Part shown: positions 34,055 to 47,300 of the stretch, piece by piece
Layout: every line of letters starts with the position of its first letter
How positions within the stretch are numbered: position 1 is the first letter of the stretch
NCBI GenBank assembly: GCA_036346405.1
Contig: CM070551.1
Span: 62,090,587 to 62,154,586 of the forward strand
Reading direction: 5' to 3'
Source: Phyllostachys edulis
Taxonomy: Eukaryota; Streptophyta; Magnoliopsida; Poales; Poaceae
Length of the DNA stretch: 64,000 nucleotides
Program-made: the position numbers and the translations under genes
Notes under the pieces: generated by a model
The model's input: only the letters and a program-made list of their open reading frames with translations
Database searches by the model: none
Told to the model about the DNA's origin: nothing

Positions 34055-37000
34055 TGTCGAGACCGGATTTTTGAATTCGAACCCTTTGTGTATTTCTACA
34101 CCAGTCCTAAATCAGTAGCTAGTGCACATAGTGGAAACAACGTTGACAACAACTTCGAATCACAGAATAACATAAACAACTGAGTACCAGCCTTATGGAC
34201 ACTTTTTACAAAAGAGGTCAAAATTCCTTGAGTCTCACAACAGCGGAAACAAAAATAAACTCTGAGGTGGCCCATCGAATCGCCCACCGGCATTCGACTA
34301 GGGAGCGCAGCCTAGTACTCCGGGTGCCCTTCGTCAAACCCGCAAGCGTGGAAGTTGTAGTCATCCTCGGCATCATTGAAGACTTCTGAGATTTGTTTTG
34401 AGTGTAGCATGTGAGTACATAAAGTACTCTGCGAGTCTTGGGAAGATATGCATAGCTTTAACAATTGGGCTTATAGGTTTCTTTTGCACAAAGCGATATT
34501 TTATGTTTAAACATATTTTGTAAAGCACATTTGACAAATTAAGATTCAAAATTAAATTTAATTGATTGTCTAGTGAAGGTTCTAGCTACCAGTCACTAGT
34601 AATGTGGCTCAAACCGCCAAGTTTTCATGAGTAGGGCTCAAGCGGCCCAATTGTCTCTAACTGCCAGAACAACAATACAAGAGTTCCAACTACTCCCAGA
34701 TTCCCAAAATAATTCTTTAGAAACAAAACTAAAATCTACCATATGTGAACACGCACCCTGCCTGCCCTTGATTGTGGGCACGGCAATTCGAATAGTTTTA
34801 CACTCTGCAAAGGTTGTACAACCTGACCCATACGAGATAATCGACTTATAATATCGGTCATGACACGCTTCCTAGGGCGTACGACCAAGCAATTATCATA
34901 AGGCTGTTACAATACTTTATCCTTACATTAGAACACCCGATGAGCTTAACTCCAAGTCATGGACGTCTTTTACCATCAACTCGGAGCTCACTGTTGTGGG
35001 GGATAACCTGCCCGGACATGGATGTCAACTACCATCGCCCCGGCGCCAGCCCTGACACACACGGACATTGCACTACCCACGTAACTCCTACCATGTACAG
35101 CCTGCGGGCTAGATGTCTAGACTTAGTAAATTAATCAGCCATGTCCTTCCCATTTAGAATATGTAGTTGTACGATATTGTTTGGTTTGAATAGACACAAG
35201 CGTCGGTCCTTAATCGACCAGGGTGATACAGTCAAAACTCATGCCACTCGCCCTAGTCTAAACAATTTTCCACCATTTTATTTTATTTTCCAATAACTGG
35301 CATTACCTAATGTCATACATTTTCCAAACTTTAGCATAATAATAACGGTCCCCCCAAAGGTTGATCAAGACCGAAAAGCATGACTAAGCAATTCTACCGT
35401 GTTTAACTATTCCACAATGTTTTATTCAATATTGCGAAATTACTATGCTAGGGTTACCAAGTTATAAGGATAACAATTTCCAAAGGAAGACATTAACAAT
35501 TTTAGGTTTAACTAACAATATACAATTTGAACTCATCATTTTATGTGGAATAGCAATGCGTATTACTTTAAAACTAAAAACATAATTTAAAAATCATAGG
35601 TACATAATGTTCAAAGGAGACTCGCCTTCGTCGAAGTTGGAGGTTAACGTGTCTGGTTGGTCCAAAGTGGCTTTGGCGGTGGCGGACTCTACACGTGCGA
35701 ATCAAGACAAATAAATAACAGAAAAACAAATAAAAATGAAAAAAATATATAATTAGTACCAATAAAGAGATTATGAATTTAGAAATAAAAATCGATTGAT
35801 TCAGAGTTCGTACGAAAGAGAACGAACTCCCAGAAGTTTATCGGAATTGGAAATTGAGTAGGATATGAATATTCCAAGAATATTCCATCCTGATTTTATA
35901 ATGCAAAATATTGAGTATGACACATGGAGCCCAAGTGTTAGAGAGTGAGAGAGAGAGAGATATAGAAAGGGGATAGAGGATGACATGTGGGCTATTAATG
36001 TCATTGACTCAATGCAATACACAGAGAGCACACACAGAACAGGGTAGAGGAGAGTAGGTGCTGGGCGGCACGAGAGCGGTGCTGGCACTGGGGAGCGGCG
36101 GCGTGGGAGCGGCCGGCGACCGAAAAATGGAACCCCAAAGGGGTTCCCTACCTGTAGGTGCTAGCTGCTGCGCTAGAGGGGCACAGGCCCGGTGGCGGCA
36201 GCTTGGCCGCACGGGTGTCCATTGGCACAGGCGGCACGGCGTGGAAGGCGACATGTGCACGAGCTAGGCGGCGACATAGTGAAGGCATCAGGTGAGTCAG
36301 GGCGGCCGGAGGATGGCCAAGGCGGCGGGGCAACTGTGACGACAACGGTGGTAGCTCTCCACAACGACGAATCAGCAAAACCGAGGTGAGGATGGGTAAA
36401 ATAAGGTAGGGAACAGTCATGACGTGGTCCAATCGGTGAAAAACTAACTGGAGAAGGAGATCGAGCGATAGAGGAGATTTCGGCCTAGAGGAACAAAACG
36501 ACGAAATCTGGTGATGAACTACAACCAAAAGTGAAATTTATTGAGGGGAAATGATCATGGAGCTCGAGAACATGATGTGATGTGGTTAGGACCTAAGATT
36601 CTCACCGGAGCGACAGGAACACGAAACGAGTTGGTGCCCACCGCCCGGGAAGACGGCGAATTCGACGGCGACGGAGCTCCGGTGGCTATGGGGTTTAGAG
36701 GAGATGTGAAAGGGGTGGAATAGGTGCCGAGGTTTCATTTTATAGGCTCTAACGAAGTTTGAATCGACGCAGCTGCGAGCGTGATCAACGGGGATGTTAC
36801 TACCTGGTTTTGGAAACGGCTGGAATTGACAACGCATTGGATGGCGGTGGCGTGGTGACACAGCCGACGCAAGTGAAACACACACAGGCGGCACAGGCAA
36901 GGGCGTGGCTCGGGCTGGGGCACAGCCTGGCGTGAAGCAAAGCAAAAGGGAGGTAGAGATAGAGGACAGCGAATGGGCCTAGTGGGCTGAGGAAAATGGG

Positions 37001-37328
37001 TTTGGCTCAAGAGATAAAGAGAGAGGAAATGGGATTCAACCCAAAAACAAATTGCGAGAGGGGGATTCTAGTCCAAATTTGAATTTGAATTTTGACTGAA
37101 GTTTGGATTTGAATTGATTTGAAGAAGAAATTTTGATTTGAAGTTTGCATTGAGAATTGGCTTTGAATTTTGAATTTGGAATGCAATTGACGAAGGAAAT
37201 AGGTTCGAAGTTGAATTGAGAATTGGAATTTGGATTTGATTGAGCAAAAACTCCAATTAAAATCCAAATCTCTGAATTAATTAATTTAAAATTAAAATTT
37301 TACAAAAGGCAAAAATTGGGATGTTACA
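34055..37328 (-). mobile_element. Gypsy-type solo LTR, 3.27 kb, inside copia gag
   Basis: On the minus strand it starts TGTAACATCCC at 37328 and ends GGTCTCGACA at 34055. It is flanked by TGTAG (34050-34054) and TGAAG (37329-37333), a 5-bp target duplication with one mismatch, and the host gag frame continues across. A minus-strand TATA box (CCTATAAAATG, about 36736-36746) lies some 590 bases in. GA-rich and AATTTGAATTT-rich sequence at 37030-37310 is usual for this LTR type. No internal region is present. Open frames at 36000-36950 on both strands are incidental. Confidence 0.88.
36736..36746 (-). promoter_or_regulatory. TATA box of the gypsy solo LTR
   Basis: Minus-strand CCTATAAAATG, followed by an A/C-rich leader. 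It fixes the LTR orientation. Confidence 0.45.
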
Positions 37329-39240
37329 TGAAGAGAGCATCGATGATGTATTTACTCGCTTCAACAAGGTGCTCAATTAGTTGAGATCAGTCGACATCGA
37401 GTATTCTCAATTCGAGAACACTACCCACTTGTTGGCTGCAATCAACACCAAGAAGTGGGAGATGAAGACTGCTGCCGTTGAGGAGAATGTCAATCTTTCT
37501 GATCTCACCTTGGAGCTGCTCTATAGCAAGATCAAGACTCATGAGATCAAGAGGGCTGGTCATCCTAAGAAGGAGAACATGGCCTTGATAGCCGACCCTC
37601 TCAAGAGATCTCTTTATGGCTCTTCCGGCTCTTCGGGTTTCTCTCTTGCATATCTTTCTGCAATCAATGAGGAGGAACTTGAGTCCATCCCTGAGCATGA
37701 GCAAGCCCTCCTAGACAAAAAGTTTACACGGGCCTACAACAATGTGAGAAACAAGAAGAGAGGAGGTTCGGTGACTTGCCATGAATATGGTGAGCTTTAC
37801 CACATTCGGGCAAACTACCCCAAACTCAAGGGAAAGGGCAACCACAAGGAGGAGAAGCCTACTTGGAGTAAGCCTCAAGGGAGCAAGGCAAATTTCGGTA
37901 CCGCCAAGCTTGTGAAGGTCGCTCATTAGGTCCGTACTGCTTTTGGAGATAACTCCTTGAGCAATGTGGACTCTAGTAGTGAGAAGGACAAGGAGGAGGA
38001 GATCCCTCGAAAGAAGGACAAGGGCAAGGGTCAAGGGCAAAGCCAAGGACTTTACTAGCATGTGCTTCATGGCCGACTCCATCCACGACGATGATGACAC
38101 CTATGAGGTACCTCCTTCCTACGAAGTCCTTTGTATGTGTTGTGAACGCATGTATGAGCAGATTCTTAGTCAGGATAAGGTGTTAGAGTTGATCATGGCT
38201 AGAGCTAAGGATTTAGAGTTTCAAGTTGAAAGTCTTACTCTAGATCTTGTAAATGCTAAGGACCTTGAGATTGATGAATGTGCTTCTTGCCATGCTTTAC
38301 ATTCTGAAATTGCTAAGTTGCAAAATGCTCATGACATTGCCTTGCACCAACTAGAAAAATGCTAGGACTGAGCTAATTGATTTCAAATCAACTCCATGTG
38401 AAAAATGCTTAGAATCTAGCAAGTTAGTGGCTTCTGAGAAGAGTGACTCTAGGGCTTGTTCTTTCTGTCTAGAACAAGAGCGAGAAATGAATGACATGCT
38501 AGAACTATTTAGAGTCAAATATGATAAGCTTAAGGGTAAAATTGATACTGCATCTTGCACTAGTTGTGAAGCCCTCAAGCTTCAAGTTGATATTCATAAG
38601 GAGAAGCATGCTAGAGCTATTAAGGCTAAAACTTGTTAATCATGTCCTAAACTTGAAAAAGGAAATGCTTATCTCAAGGACACATTAGAAAAAAATTCAA
38701 AGGGTAAGAAACAATTGAACATGATTCTTGACAAGTCAAAAACTCCTTATAGGAAGCCAGGGTTAGGATACAACTTTGCCACTAACTAGTCCAAGCCAAA
38801 TGTCATTTAAGTCTTAGAAGATAGCTTAGTTGAGTTCAAAACTCAATCTGCAAAAATTCTCTTCAAATCTGTAGGTTTTGTCCTACCATCTTCTGAATCA
38901 AAAGGTGCATCTCCTAGTATTATCAAGTACCATTGCACCTATTGCAAGAAGGATGGGCATTTGCTTGAGTTCTGTTGGTGTAGGTTGAAAAATACTAAGA
39001 AAAATCTTGCTAGACTTTCATCTCATCAACCAAGAGCCTTCGTGAGAAATAGTTGTGCAGAGAAGAAGAGACCTAGACTAGGATTTACTTCACATGTTCC
39101 TCATCATTATGTTCCTAGACAGGATGCATCTCATGTTCTTGTGACTGTTGCTCATGATAGGACTTCAAGTAGGACCAAAGCTAGTAATTCTTCTTTACAA
39201 ACTTCTGGTAGACATGTGTCTCCATATTGGGTTCCCAAGT
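37329..39240 (+). pseudogene. Copia gag, C-terminal part
   Basis: The gag frame resumes with ESIDDVFTRFNKV, hits a TAG at 37378, and is then open to 37929. A damaged zinc knuckle (CHEYGELYHIRANYPK, its later cysteine lost) lies at about 37780-37830. From 37960 to 38640 acidic and heptad-like sequence in two frames suggests a coiled coil. 38641-39240 is a further gag-like stretch with a CTYCKKDGHLLEFC-type zinc knuckle at about 38937-38978 and several stops. Confidence 0.75.
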
Positions 39241-40664
39241 CTTGTTCAACTAACCTCGGTATTGACACGCGTCGATCTTCTATGCCTTGACTTCCAGGAT
39301 CACTACGGAAACGTGAGGAACACGTGGCTCATCGACTCTGAGTGTTCACGCTGCCTGGTCAGAGACTCAAGATGGTTCACCTCTTTCACACGGGCGACGA
39401 GTGATGACTTCATCACCTTTAGAGATGATACACAAGGACGAATCAAAGGAACAGGATTGATTAGGGTGAACGACAAGTTCATTCAGAAGGACGTCGCTAT
39501 TGTGGACAAGCCAAGGTACAACTTGCTCTCTGTCTCACAGCTTCTTGACGATGGCTATGTCGTGTGCTTGATTCAGATGGTGAGCTTGTCTTTAGGATTT
39601 CTTGAGTTGGTAGGATCTTTGGAGATGACTTTTTTGAATCTCTTGTTGGGCCTCTTAAGTATTTGATTGCATCTTCTTCTAATTTCTGGCTTTGGCACCG
39701 ACGGTTGGGGAACATTGGTTTTGATCATTCGACGTAAGTTAGCAGCCTTGATCTCATGAAAGGTTTGTCCAAACTCAAAGTCGTCAAAGATGTTGCATGT
39801 GCGTCCTATAGGCATGGCAAGCAAGTTGCCGCCTCACACCCGTCATTGACTATGGTCATGACTGATGGACCGAGATAGTTGTTACACGTGGATACTGCTG
39901 GTCCTGCTAGGGTTCGGTCAGCCGGTGGCAAATGGTACATTCTTGTCAGTCAATGATATCTCGAGATACTCTTGGGTGTTCTTTCTTGCTTTGAAGGATG
40001 AAGCTTTTAATCATTTCCATGTCCTTGTTTTTCGCTTAACTTCTGAACTCCCCGGTGCCTTGAGAGCGATCCACAGTGACAATGGTACGGAGTTCAAGAA
40101 TACTGCATTTGCCACTTTTTGTGCTAAGCATGGTGCTGAGCATTAGTTCTCCTCTCTGCATGTCCCTCAACAAAATGGCGTAGTGGAAAGGAAGAACAGG
40201 ACCTTGGTCGAGATGGCCAGGATGATGCTAGATGAGTATAGCACTCCGAGAATGTTCTGGGCTGAAGCTATTACTACATCTTGTCATATTGCCAACCGTG
40301 TCTTCTTGAGACCATCTTTGGACAAGACATCATGTGAGCTTCGGTTTGGGAAAAAGCCCTTAGTTTCTCATTTTCGGGTGTTTGGAGCCAAGTGTTTCAT
40401 TCTCAAGACAGGAAATCTGGATAATTTTGAGTCTAAGAATTTTGATGGTTTATTTATGGGTTATCCTGCACATTCGAGGGGCTTTCGGGTTCTTAATCTA
40501 GAGACAAACGTGATTATAGAGACATGCAATGTCACATTCGATGAGGCTAGCCCTGAAGCTAGATCAGACATTTCAGGTGACACACAGGCAACGAGAGCAT
40601 CTTTGTGGAGGAAGATGAAGACGGAGCGAGTGATTGTCTCCCGCCTGCTGCTGCTACTGCTCTA
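39241..40664 (+). pseudogene. Copia protease and integrase
   Basis: The protease region (about 39310-39580) keeps the surrounding fold motifs (NTWLID at the active site, YNLLSVSQL later), but the catalytic DSG reads DSE. The integrase HHCC region is recognisable at about 39690-39830 (WHRRLGN) with stops. The core (39865-40620) keeps HSDNGTEF and QQNGVVERKNRTL, which carry the second catalytic aspartate and the glutamate. A stop at 40144-40146 separates the two. The usual GKxPxVSHFRVFGxKCF segment follows. Integrase would join element DNA to the chromosome. Stops and the altered protease make it inactive. Confidence 0.85.
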
Positions 40665-40799
40665 GCTGAAGAACCTACTTCCCCAACTTCAACTTCAGTT
40701 GAGGCTCCTACTGCATCTTCATCATCAGCAATACCTGCGGAGGTCGAAGAAGTTCTATCTCCCCTAGGTGCTCCACTTCACATTTAGAGGCGTCATCCT

Positions 40800-41752
40800 C
40801 CGGATCAAATGATTGGTCATCTTCATGAGCGAGTCACTCGCTCCAGTTTTTCTGAGACCATATCCAGAGAATTTGATATGAGTATGATAGGAGAGCTCAA
40901 CTACTTTCTAGGGCTTCAAATCAAGCAATGCAATGAAGGGATATTCATCCATCATACGAAGTACACAAAGGATCTACTCAAGCACTTCAAGATGGGTGAC
41001 TGCAAGCTGATCGCCACTTCCAGCGATTTCGACTGCTTTAGATCCAGGCGAGGAAGGAGAAGCCATGGATCAACATGAGTACCCATAGCATGATTGGCTC
41101 CCTCCTCTACCTAAGGGCCTCAAAACTGGGCATCCACTTCGCAATCTGCCGTTGTGCAAGGTTTTAGGCATCTCCAAGGACTTCTCATCGCCAAGCCGTC
41201 AAGTGCATCTTTATGTACCTCCAGTCTACCCTCCAGTATGGCTTTTGGTATTCCTACCCATCTTCCTTGTCTATTCGAGGGTTTCCAAATTTGGATATTG
41301 CGAGTTGTAGGCTATAGATAGGAAGAGCACCTCAGACACTTATCACTTCTTTAGGCACTTCTCTTGTCTCTTAGTCCTCTAGGAAGCAGTCCTCTGTTGC
41401 ACAGTCCACAACTGAGGCTAAGTACGTAGCTGCCGCTAGCTACCGTAGTAAGATTCTGTGCATGGTGTCCACCCTTAGGGACTACAGGTTATCCTTTGAC
41501 AGTGTTCCACTCCTTTGTGATAACACTAGCGCCATGAACATAGCCAAGAACCTGGTGCAGCACTCGAGGACCAAGCACATAGATATTCGATATCACTTAC
41601 TTAGAGACCATGTATAGAAAGGTGATATTGTGCTAAAGTTTGTGGAGTTCGAGGATCAGTTAGCTGACATTCTCACCATGCCTTTATGCCCAACTAGTTT
41701 TGCCACCTTGAGGAGTGAGTTAGGGGCAATTTACACCTTTGGGTTGGTTTGA
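40800..41752 (+). pseudogene. Copia RT remnant and RNase H
   Basis: About 40860-41080 encodes the last part of a copia reverse transcriptase (EFDMSMIGELNYFLGLQIKQ). The core with the YVDD active site, expected just upstream, is missing: sequence passes from the post-integrase linker straight to this segment. RNase H follows at about 41390-41752 (TEAKYVAAAS, then LCDNTSAMNIAKN and EDQLADILT) with one internal stop, ending at 41750-41752. GAGGGGGAGTTGG, a likely purine tract, is next. Confidence 0.8.
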
Positions 41753-43025
41753 GGGGGAGTTGGTTCTTTTATGAGCTTTCCTTGTTCATCTAATCTTTCC
41801 TTGATCTTCTTCTAAACTTTATGATCTTCTTTTATCTTTTAGGCTTTTTAGCTTTTCTTGCATCTCATTGTGTCATATTGCATTCATTTGAAAATCACAA
41901 AAAGATGCATTGTAATATAAGCTTTACCACTTGTCTTTTAAATTGATGAAGCTTTGCTTATTAGCCTCTTGAGTTTTAGTATTTCAATTCTTGCTCAATG
42001 TCGTATATAGTTCATTGACTTGCAAGAATTATCATTCCTTCACATATGTAGCATAGTCTTTGCTTGATGAGCTAGAACTTTAAGACAACTTAAACTAGAA
42101 ATTGTAATTTGTGGATCTTTTAATCAGTTGCACCATTAGTGATCCTTTTGTGATACTTGTCATATCAAAATTGCTTTGTTAGCTCTTAAATCAAGATTGA
42201 ACATCAATTGAGCCTTTAATTTTTTTGTGAATCTAAAAATTGCACTTGTGCAAAATGAAAAATTAAGTTTTATGGTTCCCATGTGGATAAATTATGCCAA
42301 ACTATTCTCACAAGACTACATGTCAAAGACATGAACTTGGAGATAGTTTGATGATCTAGACGATCTCATAGGGATTGCTTGTTAAACTTGACATGAACCT
42401 CAAGATTTGTCGCCCCTATTAAAGCTTACGAAGAGGTTGTGGATGGCTCCTAGTCCAGGATCTTCTTCACTAAGATAGACATTTAATCAACTTCAACATG
42501 TGTTATTCATTGCAAATGAAAATTGTTGTAAAAATTGGGTGTTTGAGGTACTTTGAGCAAAATGATTCACTTTGGGACTTTAGATATCTAGAATAGTCTT
42601 TGTTAGCTTCTTGATCTTACATTGACATTCTGACATGGCCATTATCACTCTAGGATCCCTTTTGATGAACTTGGTAATTTTTTACACTTTGCTTAACTTG
42701 TGAAAAATTCATCGCTTTATCTTGAGCTTTCTAACTTAGCTTTGATATATATGTCTTAACATGATCTTGATAGCACTTTCATGTTTGATGTGTCCTAAGT
42801 AATAGTAGAAATGCTAGCTTGTTCTTTTGGGTAATCTCCAAAGCTTATAATACTCAAAAATTGAAAAATCTAAAAATAAAACCACTCCATTGCATTTTAT
42901 CTCTAGATGAGAGGAATGCGTGATTTCTTGATGACTCCACTGTCAAATGGGAGGAAGTTATAACAAAAATGTTAAAAATGGGGAGCCATTTGGAGAAAAA
43001 GGGAGTAAATGAAAATTTTGAAAAA
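41753..43025 (+). other. Post-pol non-coding region of the copia element
   Basis: About 1.27 kb of T-rich sequence with no open frame of interest. It continues after the gypsy insertion at 56155-56410. A long untranslated stretch between pol and the 3' LTR fits the Sirevirus group. Confidence 0.5.
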
Positions 43026-43030
43026 TGAGT

Positions 43031-43760
43031 TGTCGGTGTTTTAGAACCGAACTTACGTAAAGATTGTTTGATTCAGGGGGTCTCCTAGAATGGAATCACG
43101 CAGAGAGATTGACACGAGAATTTTTATACAGGTTCAGGCCTTCTCCGGAGAGAATAACAACCCTACTCCTGTGTGTGTATGGTATTGAGTGTATATTGAA
43201 CAATCAGGAGAAAAACTAAGACTATTACAGATGATAGTGCCCGATCCAATCTGTCCTTCCTTCTCTGATTGCCGCCTTTATATAGTACATGAAGGAGTGG
43301 CCGTTTCTTCAGGTGAAGTGGCGCCTCATCACATCCTGTAACGGGCGCGTATTGGCAGTAATCACCGGCGTATTAACTCCTCCACGCCGCCTGACAACTA
43401 TATATCAGAGATAATGAAGCATTACGTGCTATTACTTCACGAGTAACAATATTATTGATTTTGAATTCCTTAATCAATTGGACCCACTTATGCAGAGGTT
43501 TAATTGATCATAAGGTGGTCGTAAGTGACCGGTCATAGAAGAACTTACGACCATAAGGTAGTCGTAGCAATACTTACAACTATGGGGTAGTCGTAGCATG
43601 ACTTACCACTATGGGGGTGGTCGTAGAATAACTTACGACCACCTAGTAGGCTCCTCCCTTATAAAATTAAGGGGTATACTCAGGGACCATATGACGTCAT
43701 ATTTACTTATAATAAGAATTATAAATAAAAGATAAAATGAGGATTATTAGATCCTCGTCA
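43031..43760 (-). repeat. 3' LTR of the gypsy element
   Basis: Bounded by TGTCGGTGTT and CCTCGTCA on the plus strand. It has a minus-strand TATA box (ACTATATAAAGG, about 43273-43285) and a cluster of TCGTA..TACGA short repeats at 43505-43650. Compared with the other LTR, most sequence is identical, but short blocks differ strongly at about 43335-43420 and 43450-43540. Confidence 0.9.
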
Positions 43761-43980
43761 TCTAGCCCCCCAGCTTCAAGTGAAAGCAACTTACTTGGTA
43801 AAGGAGTTATAGATGGTCTTACGACCACGAGAGGGTCGTAGAAAGATAGTCGAAGGAAAAACTCTTCGACATTTGTGTGCTACTTTGACCAGAAATATGC
43901 TTGGTCAAGAAGGTTGCTTACAGCTATCAAATAGTCGTAGAATACTCCTACGATTACGAGGTGGTCGTAGTATGGTGATC
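43505..43980. repeat. GTCGTA...TACGAC short inverted repeats, LTR and flank
   Basis: Copies of a roughly 20-base motif, GTCGTAG(A/C)A..ACTTACGAC, with self-complementary arms. At least five lie in the LTR (43505-43650). Further copies continue past the LTR end to about 43980. Confidence 0.7.
43761..43776 (-). other. Polypurine tract of the gypsy element
   Basis: Minus-strand GCTGGGGGGCTAGA lies immediately before the 3' LTR, as needed for plus-strand priming. Confidence 0.75.
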
Positions 43981-44312
43981 GGAAGAAAAACCTTTCCGAT
44001 TAACATTTCCTTTGGTCAAAAAGGATCTAACCAAGGAAGTAATTTCGCTTGAGGTGTAAAAGCAAACATGATTTTCTCGAACGGACATGCTAGGGAATTT
44101 CAAACGACACCTGTTAGCATGTCCGTTGGAGCGGTTCCCGAAACGGTGGCAACCTTTGGAATGCCACGCCTTCAACCCAGGGTACATGGTTATAAATACT
44201 TATCGGGGGTAAGACTTAGATTTATACTTTTCCCCAAATCGCTCGCGCTGTTCATCAAGTTCTTGTCTTCTCCGCCACCCACTCAATCGAAAATCTCCCC
44301 CTTCTGAGAGAA

Positions 44313-47300
44313 ATGGCCGGGAGAGTCTCCGAGTGGGCCGAGTCGGAGATGGATGCGGTGAAGATTCAAGCCACAGTTGTGGCCGGAAGATTCCAGAGAA
44401 GGTCCTCGTGAAGTGGTTTGTGGCGTATAAGCAGCAATGGCCGTCGGGGGAGGATGAGCAAATCCCCGTCTTCCAGGCGTATTGTGAGTGTGGCCTTCGA
44501 TTGCCTTCTCACCCCTTTCTCACACTTATACTCGAGTGCTTTGGGGTGGAATTGGTGAATCTTGGTCCCAATTCCATCACAATGCTAAGTGTATTCGTGT
44601 ATTTGTGTGAGGCATACCTAGGAATTCAGTGGACCTTAAGCTCTTTCAATACTTCTATGGAATGGCTCGACAAAGCTGGGATTCTTTGGAAGTTGCGATG
44701 CTCAAGCTCCATGACGGGAAGTCAAAGGAGTATATTCAGATGTTTACTCGGTCTTCGTGGCGAGGATGGAGAAAGAGGTGGTTTTACTGAAAAATCACCT
44801 CAGAAGACAACCTTACTTTCGAGGAAGGTGTGAAAAAAGCCTTCGTGGGATTCGACTCCCGGGATATCGGTAAATTGCCCCATACATTCAAGCCATCAAG
44901 GATTTGAAAGCGGAGGATTAACCGGATGGCATGTGGTGAAGGATTTCATCACACGTCGAATTAGCCCTTTGAAGAAACGAGTACCTCCTATGTGGAGGTA
45001 CACGGGGCCAAAAGACCCGACCAGTGACTACGAGGAGGGTAAGTAGTTTTTCGACTTAACTCTCAGTTTGGTCTTCTTCAAAAATTGTCTAATGAATATC
45101 TTTATTTGTTTACCTAGATCTTTCACAGGCAGAGATTGACGCTCGAGTCAAACTCGTTTGTGATAAACCTCCGCCACTCGGAATGGCTGCTCCTCAAATC
45201 CTTGCGGTTTTATCCGCAGAGGAAAAGGTTGTCCGCCTGAAGGTAATCAAAAGTTGATTTTATCCTCAGGACCTCGTAGTCGTAGAAAAAACTTACGACT
45301 AGGTAGTGATTGTAGAAAATCTTACAATCAGGGAGATGTCGTAGAAGAGCTTACGACTTGATACTGGTCGTAGAAAAACTTACGACTGGTCATTAATTCT
45401 TCTTTTTCTGTTTTTCTTTATAGAAAGTAGGTATGGAAAACCGTCAGGACGACGAAGAGGTCGAACTGATAACCATCGGCGCAGGGATGACAAAGGACAA
45501 GGGCTTAGCTCCTCCAACTAAAAAGCATCGACTTACAAGAGTCGTCGACAAGGGAGGATCAAGCTCAAGTCCCCTCATTTCGACCAGGTTCTCGGCAAGG
45601 TCTGCGGCACGCACGGTCGTAGCGGAAGCCGAGGTCGAAACAACTGAAGTCGAGGAGGATGAAGAGCCTCTTAGGTGCAAGGCCCACAAGGCCAAGGACA
45701 CGGCCACAGCTGAAGCCGAGTCTGGAGCAGCTGTAGCTGAGGAGGCCGAGGAGGTCGAAGAACCTCTTAGGTGTAAAGCCCATAAGGCCAAGGTACCTTT
45801 TTATTATGACAAGAAAACTTTCACAGTTTCTGCCACTCCTAGTTTTGTCAAGCAACTAGAAAAGGAGAACTGGAAGAGTTTATGTCTTTTGTGAAGGACA
45901 ACGCTGATCGGTAGAGCTTACCGTTGAGGTAGCGCTGCTCTTGGAGTGGTCGAGGCCGATCTCGGCCCTCGAAAGTCGAGACGACGAGAGATGGTCCCTG
46001 TTCAAGATCCACGACCAGACGTGGTCGTGGCCGACCCTATTCTCCAACTTGAACTACGACTAGACGTGGTCGTAGAAAACAAGTCGAAGAAATCTTCCGT
46101 TGGGAAGATAACTCCTAAGTTCCTGATCAGGTCCAGGATGCAGAGGTATGTGAAATGAGCTGAAGTGTAAGAACAACATTTACCTTTTGCTTTTCACAAT
46201 TTAACTTGCTTTCCTTTTGTTGGTTTTAGCTCGACTCCTTCAGCCCCCGAAGAGGCTTCTATCGAGAAGCCCATTGCCGCCTCTCCAACGATTGGAGAGA
46301 TGACAGTGGAAGTGGTCGAAGGATCGTCCACAGCCCGGGTTGTGGAAGAAGTCGTGGCTCCTGAAGCGGTTATCACAACCGCTGAAGTCGTAACCACCTG
46401 ACCATCGAGGTGGCGGCTACAACCACCGGGTAGTGGCTACAACCAGGAGGTAGCCGCCATGACCACCGAGGTTGCGACTCGACTCTTGAAATGGTCGTGG
46501 AACCAGCAGAGATCGTCGCGAAGCCTCTGCCCAAGGTGGTGATGTACGACCACCGTGCGGGAAAGAAATCGTTGCGAGCCTCCTTCACGGTATCCAAAGA
46601 AAGCGCAATTTCAGAATCAAAAGATGAGAATACTTCAACCATTACGATTTCTTTGGCCTGCTTCCATAGTGGGGTCTTCGCTTAGATCTCGCCATCGAGT
46701 CCCTCATCCCAAAGACATTCCCAATAGAGGGACACTTTTGACAATGCGCATCTTGAGAAGGTTTGGTGGGATCAGGTCGAGAGAGTGGACAAGCTAAAGA
46801 ATCGAGTGGTTTACTCGATACTTATACATGTGGTCTTCCTTATTTCTTATTGTCTTTCTTTTTGCGAAAGCTCTAGAATAAATTGCCGTTGTTGGTGAAT
46901 ATCACCGACAACTTCTAAATTCTGACGAGAAAAAGAGAACTCTGCAAACAAGCGAGAGAGTGGTAAGTCACTATTTTTTGTAGTTGTTTTCGACTTGACT
47001 ACTTATATAGTGCTTACGGGGTTTGTCGTGGAAAAACTCACGACTAGGTACTAGTCATAAAAGGTTTATTTACCGAAGCTTTGTCGTAGGAGAACTTACG
47101 ACTAGATACATAGTCGTAGAAGAACTTCGACCAATTTAACAATGTTCATGTCCACTTTTAACCTTCTGAGTTAAATAGCGACGAAAAAGACCACTGGCCG
47201 ACTAAGCTGATTATAAAAAGAGGAGTCGAAAAGCTATGGGAAAAAGTAGAATTCCACTTGAGGAAGCTTAAAGAAGCTAACTCTGCAACTGAAAAAGCAC

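Noticed and set aside
36009..36945. Several open frames of 60-126 residues on both strands
   Set aside because: All are inside the solo LTR around its transcription start. GC-rich LTR sequence opens frames by chance.
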